A stretch of DNA of 64,000 nt from Dillenia suffruticosa. Lineage: Eukaryota; Streptophyta; Magnoliopsida; Dilleniales; Dilleniaceae. Below the pieces are notes generated by a model. The model saw only the letters and a list, made by a program, of their open reading frames with translations. It made no database searches and had not been told where the DNA came from. The stretch's first letter is position 1, and each line of letters starts with the position of its first letter. Made by a program: the position numbers and the translations under genes. Below, in pieces: positions 60,530 through 64,000 of the stretch. The stretch covers positions 3,002,501 to 3,066,500 of the forward strand of contig JAVTVX010000013.1 of the NCBI GenBank assembly GCA_033439265.1. Reading direction: 5' to 3'.

Positions 60530-60937
60530 GTCAAGGCTCGAGCTCGAGCTCGGTCAACTCGAGCTCGGGTCGAGCTCGAGCCCGGTATTTGTGTCTCGAG
60601 CTCGAGCTCGAGCCCAAATAGTGTTGAGCCCGAAGGCTCGTCGGGCTACCCGACATTTATGAAATTACATAAATGCCCTGCTTGTTATGCTTTGATTTGT
60701 AAAACTTTGAAGGACAGAATGGTAATTTCGCTTTCATTTCTCATTTCTCCTTCGTCCATTCCTTTCTCATTCCTCTCGATCTCTCAAACCAAAAAGCTTT
60801 CTCCTCTCGTGGCGGTGACCTAACCTAGCAGAGCAGCGCCGCACAGCTATCGCCTCCCGCGGCCATCTCGTTTCTCATTCTTCTTGTGTCGTCCATCACT
60901 GCAAGGGTTTTGCGCTCTCTCCTCTCGATTGAAAGGT

Positions 60938-60940
<3 letters not shown>

Positions 60941-60968
<28 letters not shown>
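60941..60968. repeat. (CT)n microsatellite in hAT leader region
   Basis: CT run directly after a gaaaggtaaaat sequence, possibly just inside a first intron of the element. Confidence 0.85.
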
Positions 60969-60972
<4 letters not shown>

Positions 60973-61155
60973 AGGGTTTCTACGAGATTAGGGCTTTTGT
61001 GATTTTGTTACTTCTCTCTTAGAGTTTTGATGATTTCTTTAATGATTTGTTCTTCTCTCACCGTGATGTAGCTTTCAAGTCTTCAATAAAGATCAGTGAA
61101 GTGCGATTGTTCTTCGTCGATGTCGCCATCGCCAGTCGCCACTGCAACAGAAGGT

Positions 61156-61158
<3 letters not shown>

Positions 61159-61189
<31 letters not shown>
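61159..61189. repeat. Second (CT)n microsatellite in hAT leader region
   Basis: Follows gaaggtaaact, closely paralleling the context of the CT run at 60941 (gaaaggtaaaat). The two may mark two copies of a leader exon-donor segment. Confidence 0.85.
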
Positions 61190-61193
<4 letters not shown>

Positions 61194-62211
61194 ACTTAGT
61201 CTAGATTTTAAATTCTTAGTCTAGGTAAACTCTGTCTAGGGTTTCTGAAAATCATCGAGTGGTGAAAGCTAGGGATTTTTGAAATGGGGGAGCAGAGTAG
61301 CAGATGAAACTGGGACATGCTAGGTTTTGAGCCGGGAAAGTCAGTCGAGAGAAAGGTACTTGCTCTAACATCTGCGGTTATATTAAACACTACATTGCCC
61401 TATTTAGGCATGATTTACTCTATGTGGTATAATTCAATTAGGGTACTGTTTTTTGTCTGAGGTATGATTTGTATGCTATTGGCCATGTTTATACTATATT
61501 CAGATTTCAGATGCAATGTAGATAAAATAGCTAGAAAAGCCTAGGCCGAGGCCCTTCTTTCTTTTTCCCTTATTGATACCGCTATAAGCCTGGTCCATCC
61601 CCGTCCTGACCCATGCTTAAGTTTTTCCACAACTTGTGGCTGTGTCATACCCCATTTTGTGGCTGTGATGAAACAAGTTCAACGAAATTAGGAAGGAGAG
61701 GGATTGCAGTGTGGTGACTAATGGTAGGAGTAGGACAAGTTTCAATTAAACTTGTTCCAAGTCAATAATAGTTGTTCTTTCATCCTTCTTAACAGTGTAA
61801 GCAAGGGTTTCTTGTTGGGTTTATGTGTGGGGCAGTTTACAAGTGTTCTGATTATTAAAATATTGAACTTTAGTATATTTTTTGTAACTGAAAAGGCGGT
61901 ACCTTGTTGCTTCTTTCGTTGCTTTTCATTATTGATAATGAGAAAAACTACCTTTCAATTGGATGGTGGGGGACGATGTATATATGTTTGTATGTATTTA
62001 TATATATATTTTTATAGAAAAAGAAAAATGTATTAGATGAAGGAGAGCATATTTTTTTTAAAGGTTGGAAGACGTACCGGTTGTTGTTTGTTATTCCATC
62101 ATAAGAATTCTGCTAGTTCTCTATATTTTTTCATTGTCATTGTGTTCAAGGAAATGGATGTTTCATATGGTTTTGTTGATGCTGCTGCTTGATAATTGTT
62201 TCTAATTGTTT

Positions 62212-62241
62212 CATTGTCATTGTCATTGTCATTGTCATTAG
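62212..62241. repeat. (TCATTG)n tandem repeat in hAT leader region
   Basis: About five copies of tcattg in a row, roughly 180 bp upstream of the transposase ATG; low-complexity. Confidence 0.85.
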
Positions 62242-62418
62242 ATTGTGTAGCGGGATTGAACTTCTGTATTATTGTTCTGATGTGTTACAATTTCTAGAAT
62301 TTGGATTAATTGTTTAAATCCGTGAAAACTCTAGAAGTTGAATTTTTTCTTGTTGAGATGATATTCCTATTTTCTTCTCTATGATAATAGGTCCTTTGTT
62401 TTTGTTCTTAATAAAAGG

Positions 62419-64000
62419 ATGGATCCAAAAGCAAGCACAAGTAGTGGTAGGAAGAGAATGAGAAATGAATCTGAAGATGTAGATCCAATTGAATTGTCGG
62501 CTGCACCTATTATTGCTTCAACAGATTCTACTACGCCTGTTGTTCAAGGAGTACAAAATGTGCAAGTCCCATATCAAAGTACCAATGACACATCCATTCC
62601 GATGGAGGTACAAATTGAACAATGGAACAAGGAAATAGAGGAACAAGAACTCGGTGGTGAAGAAGAAGGAGATGATGATGATGTTGAAGGAGGGGATGGT
62701 AGTGAAATGCCGGATATACATACAGCTGAAGGTATAGAAGATGATCCTTTTGGGGAGCAACAAAGGGACAAAAAATCATGGGTTTGGGAACACATTTCTC
62801 ATGTTGGCCTTGTAGATGGTGTTGAGAAGGTTAAGTGCAACCATTGTGATTCAAAGTTGAAAGTGCATAAAACGAAGTCAACAAGCACCTACATCAGACA
62901 TCTAAAAAAATGTCGACAGTTTGGGGGAAAAATGAGAAATACACAGTCTACTCTTATAAATTTTCAACCTATTGGAGGTGTCTCATCTTCTAAAGGCCCT
63001 CAAATTGTTTCGGCCAAGTTTGACATGCGGAGAATGAGAGAGGCAGCTGCGTATTGGATTATGATGCATGAGCATCCATTTAGTATTGTGGAAGAGGAGG
63101 GGTTTAATCTAATGCAAAGGCGTGGGATGCCAGAATGGAAACAAATATCAAGGCAAACGGGAAAAAATGATTGTATGTTGGTTTATGAAACTGAAAAGAA
63201 GAAGTTGAAGAATGTACTTGCAAATGTTGGAAAGATTAGTTTGACAACAGATCTTTGGAAATCAAAGACCCAAAAGATTGAGTACATGGTTGTAACAGGC
63301 CATTGGATTGACTCTGATTGGAAATTACAGAAGATGATACTAAATTTTATCAATATTCCACCACCGCATACGGGTAGAGAAATTGCAGCCACTTTGTTCA
63401 AGTGTGCTAAGGAATGGAAAATTGAAAGTAAAGTCTATACCGTATCGGTTGACAATGCCTCTAGCAATGACTTGGCTATAACTATTATGAAAGAAGACTT
63501 CTCTAGCTATAGTAAGTTGATGTGTGATGGAAAGATTTTTCATGTACGATGCTGTGCACATATTTTGAACTTGTTGGTTCAAGATGGGCTTGGAGAGATT
63601 CGTGATGTTGTTGATAAAATAAGGGATACGGTTGATTATATCAACCGCTCAGAGGCTAGGGTCATAATGTTTTCTGAATGTGCAGCTGAAAGAAACTTGG
63701 TTGGTCCTGGAAAAAAATTGATTAATGATTGTAAAACCCGTTGGAACTCAACATTTGACATGCTGAGATGCGCTTATGATTTTCGTATTGTTTTTTCTCG
63801 TTTTAAAGAGCAAGATCTCAGATATATTTATTGTCCAACAGTGGAGGATTGGGAGAAAGTTGATAAGGTTTGCAAGGTGCTTGAATATTTTAAATCTGCT
63901 ACATTGCTTGTTTCTGGGACTGACTATCCGACAGCAAATTTATTCCTCAAGGAAGTAGGTTCGATAAAGAGGATGTTGGACGAAAAGGTTTATGATTCTG
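62419..64000 (+). CDS. hAT transposase with BED zinc finger (partial, open at window end)
   Basis: DNA transposase of the hAT/Ac superfamily (RICESLEEPER-like domestic relatives exist). Continuous frame of 527 codons from MDPKASTSSGRKRMRN to the window edge, no stop. A low-complexity acidic region (about residues 80-105, EEEGDDDDVEGGDG) precedes the BED finger, with C140, C143, H161 and C165 (KCNHC ... HLKKC). hAT catalytic core: LTTDLWKS with D278 (first acidic residue), VSVDNASSND with D345 (second), then FHVRCCAHILNLLVQDGL and CKTRWNSTFDMLRCAY. The final catalytic Glu and the C-terminal dimerisation domain would lie beyond 64000. No frameshift or nonsense mutation is seen, so the element could be recently active. 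The upstream context is the element's own leader; MED17 lies on the other strand. Confidence 0.93.
   Translation, partial: MDPKASTSSGRKRMRNESEDVDPIELSAAPIIASTDSTTPVVQGVQNVQVPYQSTNDTSIPMEVQIEQWNKEIEEQELGGEEEGDDDDVEGGDGSEMPDIHTAEGIEDDPFGEQQRDKKSWVWEHISHVGLVDGVEKVKCNHCDSKLKVHKTKSTSTYIRHLKKCRQFGGKMRNTQSTLINFQPIGGVSSSKGPQIVSAKFDMRRMREAAAYWIMMHEHPFSIVEEEGFNLMQRRGMPEWKQISRQTGKNDCMLVYETEKKKLKNVLANVGKISLTTDLWKSKTQKIEYMVVTGHWIDSDWKLQKMILNFINIPPPHTGREIAATLFKCAKEWKIESKVYTVSVDNASSNDLAITIMKEDFSSYSKLMCDGKIFHVRCCAHILNLLVQDGLGEIRDVVDKIRDTVDYINRSEARVIMFSECAAERNLVGPGKKLINDCKTRWNSTFDMLRCAYDFRIVFSRFKEQDLRYIYCPTVEDWEKVDKVCKVLEYFKSATLLVSGTDYPTANLFLKEVGSIKRMLDEKVYDS

Larger units (their letters stand above)
60478..64000 (+). 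mobile_element. hAT (Ac-like) transposon, left end and most of the transposase; right end outside window
   Basis: The left terminus appears to be tagggctgttatgacac at about 60478, a typical hAT-type end; an 8-bp target duplication (about gttccaac) cannot be verified without the other end. Subterminal features are a perfect 34-bp palindrome at 60496-60529 and a cluster of gctcgagctcgag motifs at 60536-60620. A leader-like zone (60800-62418) with CT tracts and probable noncoding exon(s) leads to the transposase ATG at 62419. The element sits in the MED17 intron between the exon at 59702 and upstream exons that lie beyond the window, in opposite orientation. Confidence 0.85.

Noticed and set aside
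62518..62795. Three minus-strand frames with His/Ser runs
   Set aside because: Antisense shadows of the acidic region of the hAT transposase.

Overview
The window is nuclear DNA from a flowering plant, most likely a eudicot. Genes are split by many GT-AG introns, separated by long AT-rich stretches, accompanied by CT/GA microsatellites in leaders and promoters, and littered with plant transposons (RTE-type LINE, Au-like SINE, MULE, hAT, foldback elements). The proteins resemble eudicot orthologues throughout. Species cannot be fixed from sequence alone. All exon models below were built by hand from splice signals, reading-frame continuity and remembered family sequence; none was checked by database search.

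Layout, left to right. (1) 1-240: apparent 5' leader exon of a leftward gene that runs off the edge, with a GA/CT tract and a G-box upstream. (2) 3113-8566 (+): RRS1, a 60S ribosome-assembly factor, 8 exons, with an RTE LINE relic in intron 4. (3) 9994-12295 (+): decayed copy of a BT1-like adenylate carrier. (4) 13327-16852 (-): an Alba-domain RNA/DNA-binding protein, 5 exons. (5) 19380-21838 (-): a 5'-truncated, broken DEAD-box helicase copy. (6) 23595-26653 (-): a Sel1/TPR-like protein whose N-terminal exon (near 27.8 kb) lacks a usable start. (7) 29723-36279 (+): ethanolamine kinase, 11 exons, with an Au-like SINE in intron 6 flanked by an 18-bp perfect target duplication. (8) 37582-40114 (-): an F-box/kelch protein, 2 exons. 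(9) 42.4-48.9 kb: transposon-rich block with a MULE-like element with long inverted ends and a ~2 kb foldback palindrome. (10) 51016-53693 (-): a small four-pass membrane protein, 4 exons. (11) 57227-59702 (-): the C-terminal four exons of Mediator subunit MED17. (12) 60478-64000 (+): left part of an apparently intact hAT transposon, sitting in a MED17 intron in the opposite orientation; its transposase frame is still open at the window edge.

The genes are unrelated housekeeping loci rather than a pathway or cluster. RRS1 and the Alba gene both carry telo-box (AAACCCTA) motifs just upstream of their starts, as is common for plant ribosome-biogenesis and translation-related genes. I found no sign of a new multi-gene system. 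The most interesting items are the transposons: the hAT inside MED17 with a perfect 34-bp subterminal palindrome, the 2 kb foldback, the MULE-like element carrying non-TIR GC-rich cargo, and a four-copy family of ~150-bp SINE-like repeats.
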